Shown here piece after piece: positions 55,352 through 64,000 of a stretch of 64,000 nucleotides of DNA. Below the pieces are notes generated by a model. That model made no database searches, was not told where the DNA came from, and was given only the letters and a program-made list of their open reading frames with translations. The DNA comes from Clitopilus passeckerianus (Eukaryota > Basidiomycota > Agaricomycetes > Agaricales > Entolomataceae). The stretch lies in contig CALYLX010000116.1 of assembly GCA_944990035.1 (NCBI GenBank), forward strand, positions 1-64,000. Reading direction: 5' to 3'. A program made the position numbers and the translations under genes. How positions within the stretch are numbered: the stretch's first letter is position 1; the number at the start of each line of letters is the position of its first letter.

Positions 55352-57362
55352 ATGCCGGCACGACGAGCGCCCTCTAGGTTATTGAGTCGTCCTAGAGGTT
55401 TGTGGAAACATGCAAGGGAACTCTCGGAGGCCCAGACTTCCCGATCCGAGGAGTTATGGCAGGTACCGCACCAATCAGGCTGCGAGTCCGACACCAGCGA
55501 CAACGAGCACGCCGGGTCAGAGACGTCGACGTTGTCCCTTCGACATTTTGAAGACACTTTCGACGACACAGGCGAATCTAGTGAAGAGTACTATTTCGCT
55601 GATTTCAACTCAAGAAAATCAAGCCCTTTTACGACACCTGCGCCGCGTTCAAAAACCTGGTCTAGCCGGAAAAAGATCATGACGAGCTCAACAGCGACAA
55701 TGGCGACAAGACCTGCTGTAGGAGATTCGGGCGCCCCAGACCTCGAGGACTGGGAAGATCTCAAAGATTTGTTTGCACGGGCAACAGAGCAATACGAAGG
55801 TCAGCTTAATCTCCAAACATTCCACCGTTTTCCCGATACTTGCACAATTGCATGTGGGGTGGCGGTGATCGTGGGTCACAAGGATTCGCCTGACTGTTCT
55901 CTATTCAAATCCAGACGATGACCCGGCGGAATCTCTTCCAACACTCCGGGGCGTTATTCATGAATGTCATCGATTCAACCGATCATACCCAGATCCAACT
56001 ATCGTGTTCCTGCCGCCGATAGAATCCAGCGAAAACCCTGAGGACAACGAGCTTCTTGTGGAAACAGCTAAATCTAAGCTCTTGAGAGGGCGCAAATGGT
56101 GAGTTCACGGTTTTCGCTATCATACACGTGTCTGAAGCATATTGCAGGAAACATGACGACCTACCCACTTCTTTTCACACCATTGAAGGATCTGCCCTGT
56201 TTCTTATGGGGAACCTTATCGCCCAGAACCCATCTTGTGCGCTAGATGGTGAGCCTGACAATGGCATCTTCTATTGGGCCTACGCTCTGGACGTGTTCGA
56301 GACCGGCCAAACCTTGCAAGCAAGGTTCTGCAGCCAGTCCGGAATCGACGTTCCAGAAGACTGGCGCATGGCGCTCATGTGGGGACGAACCTTCGTCTCT
56401 ATCGCCGAAGAGACTATCATGCGGGAACAGGCCCGCCCCAACCCCTCAAGCTCACCTACAGGCGCCTCTTCCGGAACCACCGCACCGCTCGAACGACCCC
56501 TGGCCCAGTTCTCGCCCAAGGAACCAACATGGCCCCCCGAATCCCCTTTCTATTCTATCGCTCAGCGGCGGCCGGCAGTCACGCACCGGATGTCCCTCGC
56601 GAATGCGACTGCCCATGAGCTGATGGTGTTGGCTATGGACCAGTTCTCAAGAGGGATCTTCCACATGCCGCATCCGGAGCGTGCGCAGAGGTATCATGCT
56701 ATTAATTCCAGCAGCGGGATTACCGGAACGTTAGCAGGGGTCTCGGCCTTGGTGGGGGAGCCCAATCTCGGATCACCTGGAGAGAGCCCTTCGTCACCTA
56801 CGAGTCGGCACCAGGAGATATTCTCAAGAGCGAAGGAGCTGTTCACGATCGCGACGGATATTTTGTCCGTTGCTGATGACGTGGAGAATCCGGCGGAGAG
56901 GCAGCAGTGGGCGTCGTGGGCTGAATCGATCTTTGAGCAGATGAAGCTTGAGGCTGACTCTGCGACGTGGCGGGGACCTCTCAACCGTGCGCGGGCACGA
57001 TGTTGTCTGGTTGCTGGCTCGGCTGGGGCACAGCAACTGGAACCCGCTCTCGAACGTGGAGATGTCAGTATGTTGGATTCGGAGGATGCTGATGAGGCGA
57101 GGGAGAATCTGGAGAAGGCGATTGAGCTGATTGAGAAGAGTATGGGGACCTCGGGCGCCGGTGGAACGATGGAGGAAGGAGAAAGGCAGGAGATGCAGAG
57201 GTGGTTGCTTGAGGCGCTTGTCACGTTGGCCAATTTGACCAGGGATGAGGCGGAAAGAGAGAGGTTGTACGAGCGGGCGAAGGGTGAGGGGAGAAGCAAA
57301 ACTATGACCTGGAGATGGGCGATGCGGAGGACGAGGGAGGCGGGGATATGGAGTCGACATAG
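55352..57362 (+). CDS. ETT1/Nro1-like TPR-type protein
   Basis: Looks like the fungal enhancer-of-translation-termination 1 / Nro1 family, helical-repeat proteins found in the nucleus. The ATG at 55352 gives a basic then acidic disordered head (to about residue 120). Conserved text: DLEDWEDLKDLFARATEQYE, LPTLRGVIHECHRFNRSYPD, NELLVETAKSKLLRG, then the long exon with LPTSFHTIEGSALFLMGNLI, GIFYWAYALDVFETGQT, FSRAKELFTIATDILSVADD and ENLEKAIELIEKS. After the RAKGEGRSK block, one extra A in the run at 57298-57301 gives an acidic end (YDLEMGDAEDEGGGDMEST) stopping at TAG 57360-57362. Without it the frame runs to 57477 with unlikely text. The family call rests on block resemblance only. Confidence 0.6.
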
Positions 57363-58288
57363 ACCAGAATTCGTTGGTGGGCGTTTTGCACCTCATTTGG
57401 CTTCTTGCTTTTCTGGATCGGGCCCCACAATTTGCCACGATATTCTCAGATTATCTATTTCTTGGAACGACTTGTGATATGACCCTCTCCATCTGTAGCA
57501 TACATACCACTCCACTTACTGTACGATACACGACCGCGCATCTGGCATTTGTTTCCTGCACTTGTACTATGCACCAATAGACTCTAATCATCTGCCTACT
57601 TGATGCTCCATGGAATGACTTCCTCACCGCCGTATCTTCACATGTGTCCAAGGTCTAGAGTCGTCGGTCTAGAGCTTGTGGTATCCTCATGAATCCATGT
57701 CGGTTCGGCCCCGCCGATTTATCCGCGAGCCTAACTACAGCACACCACTTTACTCCCGATCATCCCTGGCTCTAGCAAAGCGAGTGCTAAGAGTGCATTT
57801 CATGGCGGAAGTTGTGGACACAATAAGTAAATCCGACGAATAATCTAGGCCTCTGATTCGCGGAGCCGGCCGAGACGGTGGTCATTGGAGGGGGTTACGG
57901 CATACTCTGGGCTTTCTCTTGTCAGTGATTCGGATTCAGGCTGGAGTTAGGTGCTGCCGAATTGCTATAGCCTATCGGAAGAGGCGTTCATCCAGGGCTT
58001 CAACGGTATTGGACGCGAGGTGGCATACACAATTACGCGGATATAAAACATGCGACACCCGACGACGTCTCAGATTATTATTATTTATATGTACAGGGCT
58101 ATGCGTACGTACGTAGGTCTATGATGAATATCGTTGGCTGCGCTGTCACGGTGGGGAGTCTAGGGGGTCTAGGCTTTCATTGAAATGATTGGTGCGTGTT
58201 GATGATTTATCCGTGCTGGCAGGAGGCATGCTGATGGAAGTGTGCAGGCGCACGATAAATAAGAACACACGCAAATATGCTCTAGCTG
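57363..58288. other. Convergent intergenic region
   Basis: About 925 bp of 3' and intergenic sequence. A small ACGT repeat (GTACGTACGTAGG, about 58105) is present. No gene is seen. Confidence 0.4.
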
Positions 58289-59769
58289 TCAACTAAAGGC
58301 GTGTACAATGGCCTCGAACGTTGCGAAGGTGGCCATGTTCACTGGAATCGCACTAACACATCAACTGTGTTAGCTTCATCATTCTTTTTCACACCAGGAT
58401 TACCCACCGTATGACCGTAGGCGTAAGCCCCCTAAAGAACACGCCCCACCTTCGGTACGGTAGGAGTGAACAATTGTAGAAAACATGGTTCTATATGGGT
58501 TGGTCTCCGCCTGTGCCGCCGAACTCGGTAAGCCGCCAGCGGCTGAGGGGAGTAAAGGTCTTCTCTGCGTCGAGTCTATGTCACTGACAGGTAGGCGGGG
58601 GTCAGTCCCCTGCATCCGTGTCTTAACAACATCGAATGGGAAGGTCGCGGCCCAGCCAACTACACCGAATCAGAAGTCTATTAGCCACTACAGAACATTG
58701 AGGTAGGCTAGGACTCGGATAGCCTGAGACAAATTGATGGATGGTGTAGAACTTACCGATACCTGCGACGCCACCGGCAAAGAACAGAACTGGCCAGGAA
58801 AGCGCCTCTGATTTGATATTTGGGTCTGGAGATGGGCCTGATGACAGCGGTTGAGCCAAGAGGCGGCAGGTGGCATCGTACTACAAATGCGTCCATGTCA
58901 GCCATGCTGGAAGAACGCATATATTGCGCGCGAGCAAAGAACTGACCGCAAAGAAATAAGCACCATACCCAAGATCTCTAATTATGGTTGCTGAGAAGCC
59001 ACGATAGAGACCAAGGTGCCGGAGGACCTATAGATCTGAAGCGCGACTTGGGGAGGAAATTCGAGTCAAGGAGAGGGAGGATTGTTGACGAATCTTAATG
59101 AGCTCAACAGGCGTGGTAAGGACTCTGATGAAACTCATTTGATATCCTCTGCAGACGTAAAATCGAGAGGACCACGCACGAACAAGCTATTCCACTCCCC
59201 ATGCCTGCCAGGGTGATTTGGGTCAAAGTCGGGATCTGATCGGCATGATCTAATTGAAGTTTCATGAAAAACTTGTACGAGGCAAAGATCATTCCATTCA
59301 TTAACGCCACTGTGGCCTGCAAAGGGTAAACATGAGTATACTCGAACAGACCGCAGGATAAGAACACACCAGCGGAGATGATACCCCTTATACAACCCAG
59401 CAAACTTCTCCTCTTTCACAATCGTGCTCACAGCGCCTAGCGTGGTTCTATATTTCGACGCGGTATCAGGATTTGGAAGCGCACTTTCACTGCGTCATCT
59501 GGGTATCAGATCTGCGGTGCCAACTCCCGTAGACGATCTGAAGATGGCACCTGTATCGAATGGATGCCCAATAAGCAGTCCTGCTATTCCCTATTGATTT
59601 GTGATAGATAGGTTCCAGCATGTGACCGGGGACTTGGTAAATAAACTCACAGAAACCGTTCCGGCGATGAAATCTATTGTTGGGTTCAACACCACTGGCC
59701 ATGCACCAGAACCACTTCAGCCTTCAAGGAAATTCTCGTCCGTCATGGTCACATACCTTGACCTTCCAT
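58289..59769 (-). CDS. Mitochondrial carrier family (SLC25) protein
   Basis: Inner-membrane metabolite transporter with three carrier repeats. Start MEGQ at 59769; a 62-nt intron (GTATGT donor) joins it to VVLNPTIDFIAGTVSGIAGL. Signature motifs: HPFDTVKVRFQ (repeat 1), TPVELIKIRQQ (repeat 2) and FPFDVVKTRMQG (repeat 3), each Px[DE]xx[KR]. Also EEKFAGLYKGISSPL, RHLGLYRGFSATIIRDLGYG and FFRGLTPTVIRAIPVNMATF near the end; stop TGA at 58289-58291. A loop of about 30 residues (TDPRLPVSDIDSTQRRPLLP) is inserted in repeat 3. The frame is one base short between TEG and VFFRGL (about 58449). The acylcarnitine/amino-acid branch of the family is the closest in feel; substrate not assigned. Confidence 0.87.
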
Positions 59770-60557
59770 CTTGGTTATCAAGATACAATCCGGTGGTATC
59801 AAGGAGAGAACGCCATGGAATGAAAGGCAACCGTTCCAGGGTAATTCACATTCACAAGCTCGGGTTGGCCAAGGTTGCGCTGATCTGCGTGCTATGTCCT
59901 AATTTGGATAATCTGAGATGCGATTAGATTAGATTGGCCAATCAGAGAAGCAGGCTTCGGTCCGTCCACCATTGTCAACCTGAATGACGGTTCCCGACCT
60001 TGAAGGTCGTTCTTGGTCGCCCTCCAGTCACATTACCATCTGGTGCACAGGCGAAAATCTCGATTTAACTCACGCATTCGGCCGTCTTAACAACATACGG
60101 CGAGAGGGAATAACTAGTTGGCAACCCTACTAGCAGCGCGCGGTTCGCACATCGAGAAAGACGATATTGGAAGCCTGGATGGATAGATCTGTAGCTGAGA
60201 TTCAGAAATGTGGTAAGGGTAAATTGGCGTGGAACGCGAAGCATACATCTGCAAGAAATCAAACGCATAATGTGTCTCCGAGATGCTCAGAATTTTCACC
60301 AAGATACCCCGGTCGAAGTTGAACTTTGACTCGGGAAGGTTGATTTTACTAGTCTCTCTCACCTGCATCGTCACTCGTTCCAGAGGCAATTATTTACGAG
60401 GGTCTTCATGTTCAAGACTACAGAAAGCAAAACTACGAATTAACATTACAGCCTCACGCGGCCCGGGCTTGGTCGCCCTGACATGCTTGACAGGGCACAG
60501 CCAGCTTGAATCTGGACCCTTTGTATCTGACCGACTTCGCTGCTCGGGCGAGAGTTC
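59770..60557. other. Intergenic region upstream of the carrier gene
   Basis: About 790 bp containing the CCAAT palindrome at 59931-59942. No gene is supported. Confidence 0.4.
59931..59942. promoter_or_regulatory. Palindromic CCAAT pair GATTGGCCAATC
   Basis: A perfect 12-bp palindrome holding a CCAAT box on each strand, about 160 bp upstream of the carrier ATG. CCAAT is the site of the HAP/NF-Y complex, which in yeasts and moulds controls respiratory genes. The link to this mitochondrial gene is inferred. Confidence 0.4.
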
Positions 60558-60931
60558 ATGACCAGCCACGAATCAGGGCTGTTCTCGTGGTTTCAAAGGC
60601 AAAAGAATCGAGGGGCCAAGAAACATGTCGAGGTAATAATATGCTTCTGGTTCGTTTGAGATTGCTGTTCTGACTCCCGCCACTTCAGAACCAAGCGACA
60701 GCTGCTACCGACCCAACGAGCTCTCCAAGCCCACAAGAAACCATCAAAAACTCTATACCCTCAAAGAAGAATGCGATTGAGGCCACCAAGCGGACGATCG
60801 ACATCTTGAGTGGCATAGTGAGTCTAGTTGGAGATCTTCTCGTGAAGGAAATTCTGGATATTGGTCTGTTCATCGTAAGCACCTCTGACGTTAGTATCTT
60901 GCTGATCCTTTAGAACATCAATGAGGTGTAG
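60558..60931 (+). CDS. Small two-intron protein of unknown function
   Basis: Three exons, 60558-60632, 60689-60874 and 60914-60931, join in phase to give 92 aa. It begins MTSHESGLFSWFQRQKNRG and ends with an amphipathic or hydrophobic helix (DILSGIVSLVGDLLVKEILD) and FININEV before TAG. Intron 1 (56 nt) has a GTAATA donor and CAG acceptor; intron 2 (39 nt) has GTAAGC and TTAG. If intron 2 is retained, the frame runs to TAG at 60911-60913 with a hydrophobic end. The middle is Ser/Pro-rich (TDPTSSPSPQETIK). I recognise no family. The clean phase of both introns is the main support; the gene is too short to trust without transcripts. Confidence 0.45.
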
Positions 60932-61067
60932 GAACGGGTGGCGGAGATAAAGAATAGGAGCTGGTGACCTCGAATGTTACCTATATACCCTAGTATTAGC
61001 TGACTGTTAAATTCTCATTTGTATACCACTCAATGTAATTTGTAAAGTACCACATTCACGCAGTAAT

Positions 61068-62587
61068 CTATTGAGAAAATCCCTTTGGCATACGCGCCCC
61101 TTCCTGAGGCTGGTTCTTCTCGCGGAACTCGCGCGCCATGTCGATCATCGGAACCCACTCGACATTTGCATGGGTGTTTACCCATTCAATGAAGCGTTCC
61201 TATTCCACGCGTCAATACTTAACGGGTATTGCAATCGGGAAGTAGCTCACAAGCATAAGCAAAACTTGAGGACGGCCGCTGACATCAGGATGAATCGTGA
61301 TGGGAAAGATGAACTCTTCTTCCTCTCTAAAGCAAAAAGCGGGTTCATAAGTATGGAGACACGGCGTGGGTAGTCACTCTATCTCACCGGTAGCAGTAGG
61401 TAAACATATCTTTCCAGATATCCTCGATATCGCGAGGGTTGACCCATCCATGGGAATCAGGAGAGTTCTTGACGAACCTGGCGAGAATGGTGGATAGTCA
61501 GTCTCTCAAAAAGATGGCAAGGCGTGGTGTAGGAAAGCGTACATCATCGGTGGCAGATCATCGAGGTACCAGTTTGCAGGAATGCAGACCAGACCAGTCT
61601 CTTTGCCTCGTTTGAGAGGCTTCATCCATGTTTTGGCTTCCTTCGTATAGTCGATCTTAGTCCAGGTGTCTTCGTCGCGGAGGTAGAAAGCATGGCAACT
61701 ATAAGGGTGTAAAAGTGGTTGAATCGAATGGGCTAGACAGATACACTTACTCTCGAGCCATATTGGAGTGGTCTACCAAATTGGTTCGGGATCAGGGCTT
61801 GAGGATAGGTGAGCCGACAAGGATGACGCACCATACTCGATACCTTTGTCCAGAAGAAGCTCCGTGCCTTCTTTACTGGTTTCCCACCACGGAGCCACGC
61901 TGCCCTATGGAAAGAGATTAGCCTAGGTGGGCCAAGCTAACCGGGGGATAATACTTTTGGTGGAACACCATGATTAAACTTCGTAAGTAGGTCATAGGTG
62001 TGGTCCAAGATATCCTTCTGCTGTTGAACTGTCATAGCTATGGGGTTCTAGCATAATCGGGTCAGAGAAGAATGAGGAGACAAAATAAGTCACCCACCTC
62101 ATGAGAGTATCCATGCAGTCCTCTGATGAAGGCGGATCAGGTGTTAGAAGGCAGCAATGTTAGGTTTCGGGAGCTAGTTACATTTCATGACCAGCATCTC
62201 GGACAGCCGCCATTTCGTCAGGGAAAGTCTCCAAGCTGTGTCCTGAATGTATATATCATCAGAAACGCATTCATACTGAAAGAAAAGACGCGATTACCAG
62301 GAATAAACCATGTTGTCCTAATATTATACTTGGCATATAACTTGAGGAGGCGTGGGGTGCCAACTTCTCCGGCATAGATGCCCTGTGGTCGAAATATCAG
62401 TACTGTCGAAAATTTTTTCTGCCAAAGTGCTCACTCGAGAGATATCCAGCGGTGAATCTTCGCCTCCGTATGATCCCAGCCTGAAAATCCATCAACTTGG
62501 TGCACAATTGCCTCTAACGGTGACCCACCATCCGGCTACAGCGTCCACATCGACACCAAATCCTATCAGCACACGCTTCGCAGGCAT
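61068..62587 (-). CDS. Polysaccharide deacetylase, cytosolic PuuE/PgdA-like type
   Basis: NodB-fold metal-dependent deacetylase. The ATG at 62587 gives [20 protein letters not shown] with the Asp pair of the metal site; after an intron [16 protein letters not shown]; then [23 protein letters not shown] text (62.2-62.35 kb) and [11 protein letters not shown] with the HxxxH pair across introns near 62.1 kb. Next [85 protein letters not shown], and [17 protein letters not shown] before the end at TAG 61068-61070. No signal peptide, unlike secreted chitin deacetylases. This form resembles the bacterial peptidoglycan-deacetylase/allantoinase-like subfamily. Substrate in fungi is unknown. At least eight short introns. 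Confidence 0.83.
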
Positions 62588-62859
62588 GAGAACGAGTCAG
62601 AGAGCAGATAGGGGCCCATTTCAAAGATACCGGTAAAGCGCCTTTGCTCAAGGTTTAACCGTCCGGGATTGTAGGGGGCTAAAGATAGAGCAGCTTACAT
62701 CAGCAGATCATTCCCAAAACAGGCAATACACATTGCGACACGTCGACGGGAATTTCTGGAGTAACGAGCTACGCAAACTCCAGGTTCATCAAGACCACCA
62801 CCAACACCGTCAACGACTGTGACCCCGTTGCAGAGGACGACGACGGAGGGCTAAACAGC

Positions 62860-64000
62860 ATGCCTAAGGCCTACTCATTACCGTCGGACTTGAGTCCGGC
62901 GACAGTTGCAAATACTGCTTCACTTCTCAGGATTGTTGCTCTTGCTCTTATTTCGGGCGCTGCTATTGCTTCTCGTTTGTTTGCTGTGATTAATTTTGAG
63001 AGTATTATCCATGAATTGTGAGTACTGTCTCTATCCCTATGCTCAACACATCGCTGATCCACCAAATAGCGATCCATGGTTCAACTAGTGAGTGCTGTCA
63101 GCTGATCAAGTTTGGACAAAGTTATGGACGTGTCCTTGGTACAGTCGTGCTACCAGAGTTCTAGCTGCAAAAGGCTTTTATGTATGCCCTCTTTCTACGC
63201 CAACAGCAGACCACTTCGCTCATATTGTGACAGGAATTCTGGAACTGGTTCGATCCTACGGCGTGGTACCCATTAGGCCGAGTCGTCGGTGGTACCGTCT
63301 ACCCAGGTCTTATGGCCACGTCCGGCGTCATCTATAATATTCTTCATGCTATCAATCTTCCTGTCGATATTCGCAATATCTGTGTTCTTCTCGCACCCGG
63401 TTTTAGCGCGTTCACAGCTTGGGCAACCTACATGTACGTCATGCCTCGCCGCGTTGCTCACCTCTCATTTCTGACAACAACCATAGGTTCACCAAGGAAA
63501 TGAAGGATTCAAGTGCTGGTCTTCTCGCTGCTGCTTTCATTGGTATCGCCCCCGGTTACATTTCTCGTTCCGTCGCTGGGTCGTACGACAACGAGGCTAT
63601 TGCAATCTTCCTCCTCATGTTCACCTTCTATGCTTGGATCAAGGCTCTCAAGCAAGGAAGTGCGATGTGGGGTACCGTCACCGCTATTTTCTACTTCTAC
63701 ATGGTTGCAGCATGGGGTAAGTCTGCTTGGCCACCTTGAGTGAGATTTTATTGATTTGCTTGTGGATTAGGTGGTTATGCATTCATCACAAATATGATCC
63801 CTCTACACGCCCTTGTCCTCATCCTTATGGGCCGCTACAGCCCGAGGCTGTATGTTGGGTACTCGTCATGGTATGCCATCGGTACTCTTGCCAGCATGCA
63901 AGTCCCATTCGTCGGCTTCCAACCCGTCCGGACTAGCGAGCACATGGCCGCTCTTGGTAAGATAATCCCAACAAATAAACAATAAGATATCAAACTCATC
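62860..64000 (+). CDS. STT3: Oligosaccharyltransferase catalytic subunit STT3 (3' partial)
   Basis: Transfers the dolichol-linked glycan to Asn-X-Ser/Thr in the ER lumen. [20 protein letters not shown] begins at 62860, then the first span ([20 protein letters not shown]) and the luminal catalytic motif FDPWFNYRATRVLA, split over two introns (63018-63160). [35 protein letters not shown] spans and [20 protein letters not shown] (the DNE motif of the active site) follow, with [20 protein letters not shown] before the window ends. The order and wording are those of eukaryotic STT3; roughly the first 40% is present. A CACGTC core sits about 120 bp upstream, shared with the PDI promoter. Confidence 0.93.

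Noticed and set aside
59740..59769. Carrier N-terminus reading MTDENFLEG followed by in-frame TGA
   Set aside because: A GTATGT..CCAG intron joins MEGQ directly to VVLNPTIDF in phase, so the TGA is intronic.

Overview
The window looks like a gene-dense piece of a filamentous basidiomycete nuclear genome, most likely an agaricomycete. Genes are split by many short introns (about 45-65 nt, GT..AG, often with a CTAAC-type branch point). The gene content is typical of mushroom-forming fungi: secreted GMC oxidoreductases, F-box/leucine-rich proteins, a WSC-domain protein, a P450, a BCS1-like AAA ATPase and a Kre9-like GPI protein. I see no rRNA, tRNA, CRISPR array or recognisable transposon. Identifications come from reading motifs and comparing genes within the window; no database was searched.

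Layout. 0-15 kb: a CCCH zinc-finger protein (+, 5' end cut off), a two-WSC-domain secreted protein (+), a cytochrome P450 (-), a BRPF/NTO1-type chromatin reader (-) and a calpain-type protease (-). 15-28 kb: two closely related secreted GMC oxidoreductases face each other and enclose a decayed F-box pseudogene, its intact paralogue, a hemerythrin-domain protein (-) and an ER protein disulfide isomerase (+). 29-46 kb: a third F-box gene with an in-frame TGA, an MDR dehydrogenase (-), a cysteine-rich membrane protein (+), a membrane-anchored RanBD protein (+), a Kre9-like GPI protein (-), RNase H2 subunit C (-) divergent from a Dnm1/Drp1-type dynamin (+), and a BCS1-like AAA ATPase (-). A 3.8 kb stretch without a recognisable gene follows. 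50-64 kb: SYS1 (-) divergent from a STE13/DAP2-type dipeptidyl peptidase (+), an ETT1/Nro1-like protein (+), a mitochondrial carrier (-), a small two-intron gene (+), a cytosolic-type polysaccharide deacetylase (-), and STT3 (+, 3' end cut off).

Most genes are unrelated housekeeping functions side by side. Three groupings may be functional: the inverted GMC pair; the RNase H2C/dynamin divergent promoter with two ACGCGT boxes; and the secretory-pathway genes PDI, SYS1, the DPP and STT3, of which PDI and STT3 carry a CACGTC core upstream.

An important caveat: about a dozen conserved reading frames change frame abruptly, nearly always as if one base were missing from a short homopolymer run. 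I read these mainly as base-level errors in the assembly, not as pseudogenes. The F-box copy at 18.6-20.3 kb is the exception and appears truly decayed.
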